Part shown: positions 10,736 to 22,868 of the stretch, in pieces
How positions within the stretch are numbered: position 1 is the first letter of the stretch
Layout: each line of letters begins with the position of its first letter
Source of the DNA: Cherax quadricarinatus
Lineage: Eukaryota; Arthropoda; Malacostraca; Decapoda; Parastacidae
Assembly (NCBI RefSeq): GCF_038502225.1
Contig: NW_027195227.1
Location: 124,001-188,000 of the forward strand
DNA length: 64,000 nucleotides
Reading direction: 5' to 3'
The notes under the pieces: model-generated
What the model was told of the DNA's origin: nothing
The model's database searches: none
The model's input: the letters and a program-made list of their open reading frames with translations, nothing else
Translations under genes and position numbers: made by a program

Positions 10736-10806
10736 CGCGGTGTGTGTACTCACCTAGTTGTGGTTGCAGCGGTCGAGTCATAACTCCTGGGCCCCGCCTC
10801 TTCACT
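10736..10806 (-). mobile_element. Solo 3' end of LINE family 1
   Basis: 'tactcacctagttgtggttg' followed by 'cagcggtcgagtcataactc' and 'cccgcctcttcac' is the reverse complement of the 3' ends that follow RT-derived sequence at 36730-36790, 36918-36985 and 37860-37925. Only the last 65-70 bp remain, and a (TG)n run flanks it. Confidence 0.75.
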
Positions 10807-11169
10807 GGTGTGTGTGTGTGTGTGCAAATATAATAATTATCTTAATGTTAATGCTGCCTCTAAGTAAATTTAAAGTTTTTACCAGGTGTGGTTGTTGAGT
10901 CCAAGATAGTGGTGAGTGTTGAGTCCAAGACAGAGGTGAATGTTGTAATCTCCCATTCTGTTCCCACTCCGTCAGAATATTCAAAGGTTCAGCAGCCTGT
11001 AAAAATATTTCTTTTGTCAAGTTTAGCCAGTCTCTAGAAATATACAGTATACATCATAAATACCCACATACATCAGTAAGCTTTTGTCAGAAAAATTAAG
11101 GAGAGTATCAAGAAGAATGAATGACAGTCACCAGGAATACCAGTTTACGTGAGGAACCCATGCAAATAA

Positions 11170-12480
11170 CATAAGATTTGTTCGGATTATTAACCCGGAA
11201 GGTTAGTTATCCAGGATAACTCAAGAAAATCAGTGCATTATCAAGGACTTTGTGTCTTGTTTCCATTGGGGTCCTTTAATCCTGTCTCCCCAGGGTGCGA
11301 TCCACACCAGTCGTCTAACACCCAAGTACCTACTTACTGCTAGGTGAACAGTGACAGCAGGTGTAAGATGACTAACACCCAGGTACCTACTTACTGCTAG
11401 GTGAACAGGTACAGCAGGTGTAAGGTGACTAACACCCAGGTACCTACTTACTGCTAGGTGAACAGGTACAGCAGGTGTAAGGTGACTAACACCCAGGTAC
11501 CTACTTATTGATAGGAGAGCAGGTACAGCAGGTGTAAGGTGACTAACACCCAGGTACCTACTTACTGCTAGGTGAACAGGTACAGCAGGTGTAAGGTGAC
11601 TAACACCCAGGTACCTACTTATTGATAGGAGAGCAGGTACAGCAGGTGTAAGGTGACTAACACCCAGGTACCTACTTACTGCTAGGTGAACAGGTACAGC
11701 AGGTGTAAGGTGACTAACACCCAGGTACCTACTTATTGATAGGAGAGCAGGTACAGCAGGTGTAAGGTGACTAACACCCAGGTACCTACTTACTGCTAGG
11801 TGAACAGGTACAGCAGGTGTAAGGTGACTAACACCCAGGTACCTACTTATTGATAGGAGAGCAGGTACAGCAGGTGTAAGGTGACTAACACCCAGATACC
11901 TACTTACTGCTAGGTGAACAGGTACAGCAGGTGTAAGGTGACTAACACCCAGGTACCTACTTATTGATAGGAGAGCAGGTACAGCAGGTGTAAGGTGACT
12001 AACACCCAGATACCTACTTACTGCTAGGTGAACAGGTACAGCAGGTGTAAGGTGACTAACACCCAGGTACCTACTTATTGATAGGAGAGCAGGTACAGCA
12101 GGTGTAAGGTGACTAACACCCAGGTACCTACTTACTGCTAGGTGAACAGGTACAGCAGGTGTAAGGTGACTAACACCCAGGTACCTACTTATTGATAGGA
12201 GAGCAGGTACAGCAGGTGTAAGGTGACTAACACCCAGATACCTACTTACTGCTAGGTGAACAGGTACAGCAGGTGTAAGGTGACTAACACCCAGGTACCT
12301 ACTTATTGATAGGAGAGCAGGTACAGCAGGTGTAAGGTGACTAACACCCAGGTACCTACTTACTGCTAGGTGAACAGGTACAGCAGGTATAAGAAAACAT
12401 GCCTAACGTTTCCATCCAGCCGGGGGTTGAACCCTGGACACTGGTAGCGTGAGTAACCTCCCGAGCCACGGGACCCACAA
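11170..12480 (-). mobile_element. tRNA-derived SINE with an internal 57-bp tandem expansion
   Basis: On the minus strand the element starts near 12480 with a tRNA-like head: 'gtcccgtggctcgggagg' in A-box position and 'gggttcaaccc' as B box. It passes through 'ggaaacgttaggcatgtttt' and then enters the 57-bp unit. After about 19 units it continues as 'gactggtgtggatcgcaccc' and 'tggggagacaggatt', which is unrepeated SINE body. Promoter head and tail therefore bracket the array. The expansion arose inside one SINE copy. RNA polymerase III would read such heads. Nothing indicates a functional tRNA gene. Confidence 0.8.
11310..12395 (-). repeat. 57-bp minisatellite inside the SINE, about 19 copies
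   Basis: The plus-strand unit begins 'aaggtgactaacacccaggt' and ends 'aggtacagcaggtgt'. Two alternating variants, 'ctgctaggtgaacaggtac' and 'ttgataggagagcaggtac', form a 114-bp higher-order unit over most of the array. The first units at the plus-strand left end are all of one variant, so expansion of the dimer was secondary. Confidence 0.95.
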
Positions 12481-12516
12481 CACTTTATGGTCTTGTCTTC
12501 AGTGTGATCTGTACGT

Positions 12517-12630
12517 GTGTCATTCTTTATTATCTTTATTGTTTGTGTCATTCTTTATTATCTTTATTGTTTGTGTCATTCTTTATTATCTTTATTGTTT
12601 GTGTCATTCTTTATTATCTTTATTGTTTAT
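12517..12630 (+). repeat. 28-bp tandem repeat, four copies
   Basis: Four consecutive copies of 'tgtgtcattctttattatct' plus 'ttattgtt' are almost identical. This makes it a young short array. Confidence 0.93.
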
Positions 12631-12779
12631 ACATAGAAGCATTATCAAGAAAAATCAAAATTAAAAAAATGGTAAATTTCTTTTCTTTGGTTATGCACAG
12701 AGGATAAATAATTGTTAATTAAGTGTACAAAAAATCGGTACCTTCAAGTTGTTGTCTATTTTATATCACATGTGAACCT

Positions 12780-13082
12780 AGAAACTCTCATCCAGCATCC
12801 TGGAAACTCCTGGATAACCAGCATCCTGGAAACTCCTGGATAACCAGCATCCTGGAAACTCCTGGATAACCAGCATCCTGGAAAGTCCTGGATAACCAGC
12901 ATCCTGGATACTCCTGGATAACCAGCATCCTGGAAAGTCCTGGATAACCAGCATCCTGGAAAGTACAGGATAATCATCGTCCTGGAAAGTCATGGTTAAC
13001 CGGCATCCTGGAAAGTCCTGGATAACCAGCATCCTGAAAAGTCCAGGATAATCATCGTCCTGGAAAGTCCTGGTTAACCAGG
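12780..13082. repeat. 26-bp minisatellite, left segment
   Basis: About eleven copies of the 26-bp unit 'ccagcatcctggaaactcct' plus 'ggataa'. Variant 'gataatcatcgtcctgg' units are the same as those in the larger segment after 14678. The two segments are one array split by the fold-back cluster between them. Confidence 0.95.
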
Positions 13083-14665
13083 TAAGACACATATGCAACA
13101 GTTAGGTATCTTTATTATGAAACGTTTCGCCTACACAGTAGGCTTCTTCAGTCAAGTACAGAAAAGTTGATAGAAGCAGAAGATACTTGAAGACGATGTA
13201 ATCAGTCCATCACCCTTGAAGTTTTGAGGTGGTCAGTCCCTCAGTCTGGAGAAGAGCATTGTTCCATAGCATGAAACAATATGGAGATGAAGTGACAGAA
13301 TGGAGCTTTTTATAGCGCCAAGAGGTGAGACGTAGGCCACTAGGAGAGGTAAGAACTCAGATGTTGAAAGGTCAGGTCCCTCTCAAATCCAGCCGCTCTC
13401 ACTAGTGGAAGTTGTCGAAGTTGATTGCAGGTCTGTACCAAGATACCCTTGTGTTGCAGTGTCTGACAGATTGAACCTGAGAGGGACCTGACCTTTCAAC
13501 ATCTGAGTTCTTACCTCTCCTAGTGGCCTACGTCTCACCTCTTGGCGCTATAAAAAGCTCCATTCTGTCACTTCATCTCCATATTGTTTCATACTATGGA
13601 ACAATGCTCTTCTCCAGACTGAGGGACTGACCACCTCAAAACTTCAAGGGTGATGGACTGATTACATCGTCTTCAAGTATCTTCTGCTTCTATCAACTTT
13701 TCTGTACTTGACTGAAGAAGCCTACTGTGTAGGCGAAACGTTTCATAATAAAGATACCTAACTGTTGCATATGTGTCTTACCTAACAACCTGTCGGTATT
13801 TTATACCATTTTAATGTTCAATCTGTCAGACACTGCAACACAAGGGTATCTTGGTACAGACCTGCAATCAACTTCGACAACTTCCACTAGTGAGAGCGGC
13901 TGGATTTGAGAGGGACCTGACCTTTCAACATCTGAGTTCTTACCTCTCCTAGTGGCCTACGTCTCACCTCTTGGCGCTATAAAAAGCTCCATTCTGTCAC
14001 TTCATCTCCATATTGTTTCATACTATGGAACAATGCTCTTCTCCAGACTGAGGGACTGACCACCTCAAAACTTCAAGGGTGATGGACTGATTACATCGTC
14101 TTCAAGTATCTTCTGCTTCTATCAACTTTTCTGTACTTGACTGAAGAAGCCTACGGTGTAGGCGAAACGTTTCATAATAAAGATACCTAACTGTTGCATA
14201 TGTGTCTTACCTAACAACCTGTCGGTATTTTATACCATTTTAATGTTCAATCTGTCAGACACTGCAACACAAGGGTATCTTGGTACAGACCTGCAATCAA
14301 CTTCGACAACTTCCACTAGTGAGAGCGGCTGGATTTGAGAGGGACCTGACCTTTCAACATGTGAGTTCTTACCTCTCCTAGTGGCCTACGTCTCACCTCT
14401 TGGCGCTATAAAAAGCTCCATTCTGTCACTTCATCTCCATATTGTTTCATACTATGGAACAATGCTCTTCTCCAGACTGAGGGACTGACCACCTCAAAAC
14501 TTCAAGGGTGATGGACTGATTACATCGTCTTCAAGTATCTTCTGCTTCTATCAACTTTTCTGTACTTGACTGAAGAAGCCTACTGTGTAGGCGAAACGTT
14601 TGATAATAAAGATACCTAACTGTTGCATATGTGTCTTACCTAACAACCTGTCGGTATTTTATACC
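13083..14665. mobile_element. Fold-back cluster: one inverted and three tandem 429-bp units of the GAAACGTTTCGCC family
   Basis: The left part (13083-13472) is the reverse complement of the unit that follows. The motif 'actgaagaagcctac' then recurs at 13711, 14140 and 14569, a 429-bp period. Each unit carries 'ggcgaaacgtttcataataa', 'gatacctaactgttgcatat' and 'gtgtcttacctaacaacctg', then 'tcggtattttataccatttt'. The cluster interrupts the 26-bp array. The first and second parts form a hairpin of about 390 bp. No unit encodes a protein. The TATA-like 'gcgctataaaaagctcc' inside each unit could be incidental. Confidence 0.88.
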
Positions 14666-14669
14666 ATTT

Positions 14670-17600
14670 TAATGTTCATCCTGGTTAACCAGCATCCTGG
14701 AAAGTCCTGGATAATCATCGTCCTGGAAAGTCCTGGATAACCATCACCCTGGAAAGTCCTGGATAACCAGCATCCTGGAAAGCCCTGGATAACCAGCATC
14801 CTGGAAAGTCCTGGATAACCAGCATCCTGAAAAGTCCAGGATAATCATCGTCCTGGAAAGTCCTGGTTAACCAGCATCCTGGAAAGTCCTGGATAATCAT
14901 CGTCCTGGAAAGTCCTGGATAACCATCACCCTGGAAAGTCCTGGATAACCAGCATCCTGGAAAGTCCTGGATAACCAGCATCCTGGAAAGTCCTGGATAA
15001 CAAGCATCCTGGAAAGCCCTGGATAACCAGCATCCTGGAAAGTCCTGGATAACCAGCATCCTGGAAAGTCTAGGATAATCATCGTCCTGGAAAGTCCTGG
15101 ATAACCATCACCCTGGAAAGTCCTGGATAACCAGCATCCTGGAAAGTCCTGAATAACTAGCATCCTGGAAAGTCCTGGATAACCAGCATCCTGGAAAGTC
15201 CTGGATAATCATCGTCCTGGAAAGTCCAGGATAACCAGCATCCTTAAAAGTCCTGGATAACCAGCATCCTGGAAAGTCCTGGATAACCAGAATCCTGGAA
15301 AGTCCTGGATAACCAGCATCCTGGAAAGTCCTGGATAACCTGCTTCCTTGAAAGTCCTGGACAACCAGCATCCTGGAAACTCCTGGATAACCAGCATCCT
15401 GGAAAGTCCTGGATAACCAGCATCCTGGAAACTCCTGGATAACCAGCATCCTGGAAACTCCTGGATAACCAGCATCCTGGAAACTCCTGGATAACCAGCA
15501 TCCTGGAAAGTCCTGGATAACCAGCTTCCTGGAAACTCCTGGATAACCAGCATCCTGGAAAGTCCTGGATAACCAGCATCCTGGAAAGTCCTGGATAACC
15601 AGCATCCTGGAAAGTCCTGGATAACCAGCATCCTGGAAAGTCCAGGATAATCATCGTCCTGGAAAGTCATGGTTAACCAGCATCCTGGAAAGTCCTGGAT
15701 AACCAGCATCCTGAAAAGTCCAGGATAATCATCGTCCTGGAAAGTCCTGGTTAACCAGCATCCTGGAAAGTCCTGGATAATCATCGTCCTGGAAAGTCCT
15801 GGATAACCATCACCCTGGAAAGTCCTGGATAACCAGCATCCTGGAAAGCCCTGGATAACCAGCATCCTGGAAAGTCCTGGATAACCAGCATCCTGAAAAG
15901 TCCAGGATAATCATCGTCCTGGAAAGACCTGTTTAACTAGCATCCTGGAAAGTCCTGGATAATCATCGTCCTGGAAAGTCCTGGATAACCATCACCCTGG
16001 AAAGTCCTGGATAACCAGCATCCTGGAAAGTCCTAAATAACCAGCATCCTGGAATGTCCTGGATAACCAGCATCCTGGAAAGCCCTGGATAACCAGCATC
16101 CTGGAAAGTACTGGATAACCAGCATCCTGGAAAGTCTAGGATAATCATCGTCCTGGAAAGTCCTGGATAACCATCACCCTGGAAAGTCCTGGATAACCAG
16201 CATCCTGGAAAGTCCTGGATAACCAGCATCCTGGAAAGTCCTGGATAACCAGCATCCTGGAAAGTCCTGGATAATCATCGTCCTGGAAAGTCCTGGATAA
16301 CCATCACCCTGGAAAGTCCTGGATAACCAGCATCCTGGAAAGTCCTGGATAACCAGAATCCTGGAAAGTCCTGGATAACCAGCATCCTGGAAAGTCCTGG
16401 ATGACCTGCTTCCTTGAAAGTCCTGGACAACCAGCATCCTGGAAAGTCCTGGATAACCAGCATCCTGGAAAGTCCTGGATAACCTGCATCCTGGAAAGTC
16501 CTGGATAACCAGCATCCTGGAAAGTCCTGGATAACCAGCATCCTAGAAAGTCCTGGATAACCATCATCCTGGAAAGTCCTGGATAACCAGCATCCTGGAA
16601 AGTCCTGGATAACCAGCATCCTGGAAAGTCCTGGATAACCAGCATCCTGGAAAGTCCTGGATAACCAGCATCCTGGAAAGTCCTGGATAACCAGCATCCT
16701 TGATAGTCCTGGATAACCAGCATCCTGGAAAGTCCTGGATAACCAGCATCCTTAAAAGTCCTGGATAACCAGCATCCTTAAAAGTCCTGGATAACCAGCA
16801 TCCTGGAAAGTCCTGGATAACCAGCATCCTGGAAAGTCCTGGATAACCATCACCCTGGAAAGTCCTGGATAACCAGCATCCTGGAAAGTCCTGGATAACC
16901 AGCATCCTGGAAAGTCCTGGATAACCAGCATCCTGGAAAGTCCTGGATAATCATCTTCCTGGAAAGTCCTGGATAACCATCACCCTGGAAAGTCCTGGAT
17001 AACCAGCATCCTGGAAAGTCCTGGATAACCAGAATCCTGGAAAGTCCTGGATAACCAGCATCCTGGAAAGTCCTGGATGACCTGCTTCCTTGAAAGTCCT
17101 GGACAACCAGCATCCTGGAAAGTCCTGGATAACCAGCATTCTGGAAAGTCCTGGATAACCTGCATCCTGGAAAGTCCTGGATAACCAGCATCCTGGAAAG
17201 TCCTGGATAACCAGCATCCTAGAAAGTCCTGGATAACCATCATCCTGGAAAGTCCTGGATAACCAGCATCCTGGAAAGTCCTGGATAACCAGCATCCTGG
17301 AAAGTCCTGGATAACCAGCATCCTGGAAAGTCCTGGATAACCAGCATCCTGGAAAGTCCTGGATAACCAGCATCCTTGATAGTCCTGGATAACCAGCATC
17401 CTGGAAAGTCCTGGATAACCAGCATCCTTAAAAGTCCTGGATAACCAGCATCCTGGAAAGTCCTGGATAACCAGCATCCTGGAAAGTCCTGGATAACCAG
17501 CGTCCTGGAAAGTCCTGGATAACCAGCATCCTAGAAAGTCCTGGATAACCAGCATCCTGGAAAGTCCTGGATAACCAGCATCCTGGAAAGTCCTGGATAA

Positions 17601-18013
17601 CCAGCATCCTGGAAAGTCTTGGATAACCAGCATCCTGGAAAGTCCTGGATAACCAGCATCCTGGGAAGTCCTGGATAACCAGCATCCTTAAAAGTCCTGG
17701 ATAACCAGCATCCTGGAAAGTCCTGGATACCCAGCATCCTGGAAAGTCCTGGATAACCAGCATCCTGGAAAGTCCTGGATAACCAGCGTCCTGGAAAGTC
17801 CTGGATAACCAGCATCCTAGAAAGTCCTGGATAACCAGCATCCTAGAAAGTCCTGGATAACCAGCATCCTGGAAAGTCCTGGATAACCAGCATCCTGGAA
17901 AGTCTTGGATAACCAGCATCCTGGAAAGTCCTGGATAACCAGCATCCTGGGAAGTCCTGGATAAGCAGCATCCTTAAAAGTCCTGGATAACCAGCATCCT
18001 GGAAAGTCCTGGA
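14670..18013. repeat. 26-bp minisatellite, main segment, about 128 copies
   Basis: The unit is 'ccagcatcctggaaagtcct' plus 'ggataa'. Variant units (tgcttccttg, atcatcgtcctgg, atcaccctgg, ccttaaaag) recur in a fixed order, which gives higher-order structure. The interval 16175-16850 is repeated almost base for base at 16851-17526, a 676-bp shift equal to 26 units. A period of 26 makes 78-bp cycles in each frame, which creates the long spurious 'DFPGCWLSRTFQDAGYPGL' ORFs on the minus strand. Confidence 0.97.
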
Positions 18014-18029
18014 TATCTTAAGAAAGCCA

Positions 18030-18184
18030 CAGTGGCAAAGGTTCAACAAAGGTTCAACTAAAGTTCAACAAAGGTTCAACTAAAGTTCAACAAAGGTTCA
18101 ACAAAGGTTCAACTAAAGTTCAACAAAGGTTCAACAAAGGTTCAACTAAAGTTCAACAAAGGTTCAACAAAGGTTCAACAAAGG
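18030..18184 (+). repeat. 13-bp tandem repeat (aaaggttcaacaa / ctaaagttcaaca)
   Basis: About eleven units of 'aaggttcaacaaa' or its variant 'aagttcaacaaag' are tandemly arranged immediately after the 26-bp array. Confidence 0.9.
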
Positions 18185-19611
18185 TGTGAGGGAAAAGTTC
18201 ATCAGATAGGAGTATCGAGCAAGTATATGGTAACAATAGTTTGATTGCCGGCTACTTCTTAATTTAAGGTAGGGGAAGTCTAGCTCCGGCTATCCCCCCT
18301 TCCTTCATCCCCCACCCCGAAAGGTGATGTGTGGGGCTGCGGTCAAACAGTAATCACTCGACTCACAGCTCCCAGCACTACTGTAAGTACATGCCTGCTC
18401 ATATTCGAAGTGGACTTGTTGGCTGAAAGCTTCACTTTTGACCAATAATGAACTTTGTTAAATGTTTTAATAATCACCACGTCTTTTAGGTATTGTACTT
18501 ATCATGGAGAGTGATTTCTTAAGCAGTGGGTAACCTGTCTCTCTTTCCAGCTTGGAATGACAGATTGGGTCACCTGCCAACAAACGAAAAGAATTGAAGG
18601 AGACGGACTAACGTCCTGAGACGTCCCATGTTGGATCTACCTACCTGTTATGTACGCCGACGCAGGACATAACCCCTCATCATAGCAGTGGTAATGAACC
18701 TGCTTTCCTGTCATCTGGATTAATTATTCACGGCTATAGACTGTGAAGAACGAGCCGGTGGGTTGTCACCAACACCTGCGACCCCCCCCCCCACATCATC
18801 AGCAACGGCTACGATTTCAACAATACGCAGTGTCACCAACACCAGACACCCCAGTATCACTATATATATTAGCGTTGAGTTCAAATGCCATTTTTTTAAC
18901 TTCATTTTTTCTTTTTCTTTCAAATAGGATATACTTTTCATGTTTCACTGTTTTATGTTTGCTTTAATAAATAATAAAGTGTTTATCATTGTCTGTTATT
19001 ATTTCTTTTTCTATTCATTAATTTTCCTGAGGAGGAGCCAGCCTTGGTAATACTGTCTGAAGTTGTTACAGGGCTGAGTAAGTCTTCACAAGTGGCGACC
19101 TTGCCAGGATCAACTCTACTGAATCAAGATTCAACTCCATCTCGAATCTACCATTGGAACTTCAACGCCGCATACCACAGACGGTTACCACCAGCCATGA
19201 GTAATCTTTCTCTATGGTAGGACTACAGTACAGGTATTTAAAAGATTTGGTGATTGCTATAGTCTCAATTTATTGCAAGTCAAGTCAAGGCAGGAATAGT
19301 AGTTAATTCTGCCACCAATTTTTGTGTGAGCTTGAAACACTTTGGAGGATTAGACTCTAGGGACAGGAGATTTTCCAGTGACAATTTGTTTCATTGAGCT
19401 CTTTATTATATCAAGGGAACTGTCGTAGGACACTCTTGATTTGTTGGTGAGAAGATTGGATGGTCAAGGGACCCCATTCTACTTACTGTTTGCTCGGAGC
19501 CGGCATAGAACCCTTCGTTTTAATTAATACATATTGTTTAATTGAAGCAGGGATCGAGCCCTCTGGTTTATTTACAGTTTGAGCAGAGCAGGAATTGAAC
19601 CCTCCGTTTCC
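18185..19611. other. Unassigned sequence between minisatellites
   Basis: No ORF with a recognisable product was seen. A C-run of eleven lies near 18782. The composition is otherwise unremarkable. Confidence 0.3.
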
Positions 19612-22600
19612 TTTGAGAGTGGGAGAGTAAGACAGTAAGTGGTAGTGAGAGTGGGAGAGTGAGACAGTAAGTGATGGTGAGAGTGGGAGAGTGAGACAAT
19701 AAGTGACATTGAGAGTAGGAGAGTGAGACAATAAGTGAAAGTGAGAGTGGGAGAGTGAGACAATAAGTGACATTGAGAGTGGGAGAGTGAGACAATAAGT
19801 GACATTGAGAGTAGGAGAGTGAGACAATAAGTGAAAGTGAGAGTGGGAGAGTGAGACAATAAGTGAAAGTGAGAGTGGGAGAGTGAGACACTGAGAGTGG
19901 GAGAGTGAGACAATAAGTGACACTGAGAGTGGGAGAGTGAGACAATAAGTGACACTGAGAGTGGGAGAGTGAGACAATAAGTGACACTGAGAGTGTGAGA
20001 GTGAGACAATAAGTGACACTGAGAGTGAGAGAGTGAGACAGTAAGTGACACTGAGAGTGAGAGAGTGAGACAATAAGTGACACTGAGAGTGAGAGTGAGA
20101 CAGTAAGTGACAGTGAGAGTGGGAAAGTGAGACAATAAGTGACACTGAGAGTGTGAGAGTGAGACAATAAGTGACACTGAGAGTGTGAGAGTGAGACAAT
20201 GAGAGTGTGAGAGTAGGAGAGTGAGACAGTAAGTCACAGTGAGAGTGGGAGAGTGAGACAATAAGTGACAGTGAGAGTGGGAGAGTGAGACAATGAGAGT
20301 GTGAGAGTAGGAAAGTGAGACAGTAAGTGACAGTGAGAGTGGGAGAGTGAGACAGTAAGTCACAGTGAGAGTGGGAGAGTGAGACAGTAAGTCACAGTGA
20401 GAGTGGGAGAGTGAGACAGTAAGTCACAGTGAGAGTGGGAGAGTGAGACAGTAAGTGACAGTGAGAGTGGGAGAGTGAGACAGTAAGTCACAGTGAGAGT
20501 GGGAGAGTGAGACAGTAAGTGACAGTGAGAGTGGGAGAGTGAGACAGTAAGTCACAGTGAGAGTGGGAGAGTGAGACAGTAAGTCACAGTGAGAGTGGGA
20601 GAGTGAGACAGTAAGTCACAGTGAGAGTGGGAGAGTGAGACAGTAAGTGACAGTGAGAGTGTGAGAGTGAGACAGTAAGACAGTGAGAGTAAGTGACAGT
20701 GAGAGTGGGAGAGTGAGACAGTAGGTGAGAGTGAATGGGAGAGTGAGACAGTAAGTGAAGTCACAATAAGTGAGAGTAGGAGAGTGAGACAGTAAGTCAC
20801 AGTGAGAGTAGGAGAGTGAGACAGTAAGTGAGAGTGTGAGAGTGGGAGAGTGAGACAGTAAGTCACAGTGAGAGTGAGAGAGTGAGACAGTAAGTGATGG
20901 TGAGAGTGGGAGAGTGAGACAATGAGAGTGTGAGAGTGGGAGAGTGAGACAGTAAGTCACAATGAGAGTGGGAGAGTGAGACAGTAAGTGAGAGTGTGAG
21001 AGTGGGAGAGTGAGACAGTAAGTCACAGTGAGAGTGGGAGAGTGAGACAATAAGTGACAATGAGAGTGAGAGAGTGAGACAGTAAGTGACAGTGAGAGTG
21101 GGAGAGTGAGACAATGAGAGTGTGAGAGTAGGAGAGTGAGACAGTAAGCCACTGAGAGTGGGAGAGTGAGACAGTAAGTGAGAGTGTGAGAGTGGGAGAG
21201 TGAGACAGTAAGTCACAGTGAGAGTGGGAGAGTGAGACAGTAAGTCACAGTGAGAGTGGGAGAGTGAGACAGTAAGTGACAGTGAGAGTGGGAGAGTGAG
21301 ACAGTAAGTCACAGTGAGAGTGGGAGAGTGAGACAGTAAGTCACAGTGAGAGTGGGAGAGTGAGACAGTAAGTCACAGTGAGAGTGGGAGAGTGAGACAG
21401 TAAGTCACAGTGAGAGTGGGAGAGTGAGACAGTAAGTCACAGTGAGAGTGGGAGAGTGAGACAGTAAGTCACAGTGAGAGTGGGAGAGTGAGACAGTAAG
21501 TCACAGTGAGAGTGGGAGAGTGAGACAGTAAGTCACAGTGAGAGTGGGAGAGTGAGACAGTAAGTCACAGTGAGAGTGGGAGAGTGAGACAGTAAGTCAC
21601 AGTGAGAGTGGGAGAGTGAGACAGTAAGTCACAGTGAGAGTGGGAGAGTGAGACAGTAAGTCACAGTGAGAGTGGGAGAGTGAGACAGTAAGTCACAGTG
21701 AGAGTGGGAGAGTGAGACAGTAAGTCACAGTGAGAGTGGGAGAGTGAGACAGTAAGTCACAGTGAGAGTGGGAGAGTGAGACAGTAAGTCACAGTGAGAG
21801 TGGGAGAGTGAGACAGTAAGTCACAGTGAGAGTGGGAGAGTGAGACAGTAAGTCACAGTGAGAGTGGGAGAGTGAGACAGTAAGTCACAGTGAGAGTGGG
21901 AGAGTGAGACAGTAAGTCACAGTGAGAGTGGGAGAGTGAGACAGTAAGTCACAGTGAGAGTGGGAGAGTGAGACAGTAAGTCACAGTGAGAGTGGGAGAG
22001 TGAGACAGTAAGTCACAGTGAGAGTGGGAGAGTGAGACAGTAAGTGACAGTGAGAGTGTGAGAGACAGTGAGAGTGGGAGAGTGAGACGGTAAGTGACAG
22101 TGAGAGTGGGAGAGTGAGACAGTAAGTCACAGTGAGAGTGGGAGAGTGAGACAGTAAGTGACAGTGAGAGTGGGAGAGTGAGACAGTAAGTCACAGTGAG
22201 AGTGGGAGAGTGAGACAGTAAGTCACAGTGAGAGTGGGAGAGTGAGACAGTAAGTGACAGTGAGAGTGGGAGAGTGAGACAGTAAGTGACAGTGAGAGTG
22301 GGAGAGTGAGACAGTAAGTGACAGTGAGAGTGGGAGAGTGAGACAGTAAGTGACAGTGAGAGTGGGAGAGTGAGACAGTAAGTGACAGTGAGAGTGGGAG
22401 AGTGAGACAGTAAGTGACAGTGAGAGTGGGAGAGTGAGACAGTAAGTGACAGTGAGAGTGGGAGAGTGAGACAGTAAGTCACAGTGAGAGTGGGAGAGTG
22501 AGACAGTAAGTGACAGTGAGAGTGGGAGAGTGAGACAGTAAGTGACAGTGAGAGTGGGAGAGTGAGACAGTAAGTGACAGTGAGAGTGGGAGAGTGAGAC

Positions 22601-22868
22601 AGTAAGTGACAGTGAGAGTGGGAGAGTGAGACAGTAAGTCACAGTGAGAGTGGGAGAGTGAGACAGTAAGTGAGAGTGTGAGAGTGAGAGAGTAAGTCAC
22701 AGTGAGAGTTGGAGAGTGACACAATAAGTGACAGTGAGAGTGTGAGAGTGAGAGAGTAAGTCACAGTGAGAGTTGGAGAGTGACACAATAAGTGACAGTG
22801 AGAGTGGGAGAGTGAGACAGTAAGTCACAGTGAGAGTGGGAGAGTGAGACAGTAAGTGAGAGTGTTTT
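19612..22868 (+). repeat. 32-bp minisatellite, about 100 copies
   Basis: The consensus is 'gtgagacagtaagtcacagt' plus 'gagagtgggaga'. The centre (about 21230-22040) is almost perfectly homogeneous. Both edges hold divergent units ('acaataagtgacattgag', 'gtgagagtgtgag' insertions), which is the expected pattern for unequal exchange. The minus-strand Ser/Leu/Thr ORFs across it are period artefacts. Confidence 0.97.

Noticed and set aside
13540..13560. 'gcgctataaaaagctcc' as a promoter TATA box in each 429-bp unit
   Set aside because: The word recurs simply because the unit is repeated. No initiator or ORF follows, so no promoter is claimed.
12780..18013. CRISPR-like array
   Set aside because: The units are tandem without unique spacers, there are no cas genes, and the DNA is eukaryotic. 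The same reasoning excludes the 20-, 32-, 34- and 57-bp arrays.
14715..18049. Many minus-strand ORFs of 60-218 codons with a repeated GCWLSRTFQDAGYPG-type pattern
   Set aside because: They are the 26-bp minisatellite read in three frames. Frames interchange freely and there is no unique flanking domain.
19483..22724. Ser/Leu/Thr-rich minus-strand ORFs, up to 263 codons
   Set aside because: Read-through of the 32-bp array. Overlapping alternatives in all frames show that none is special.
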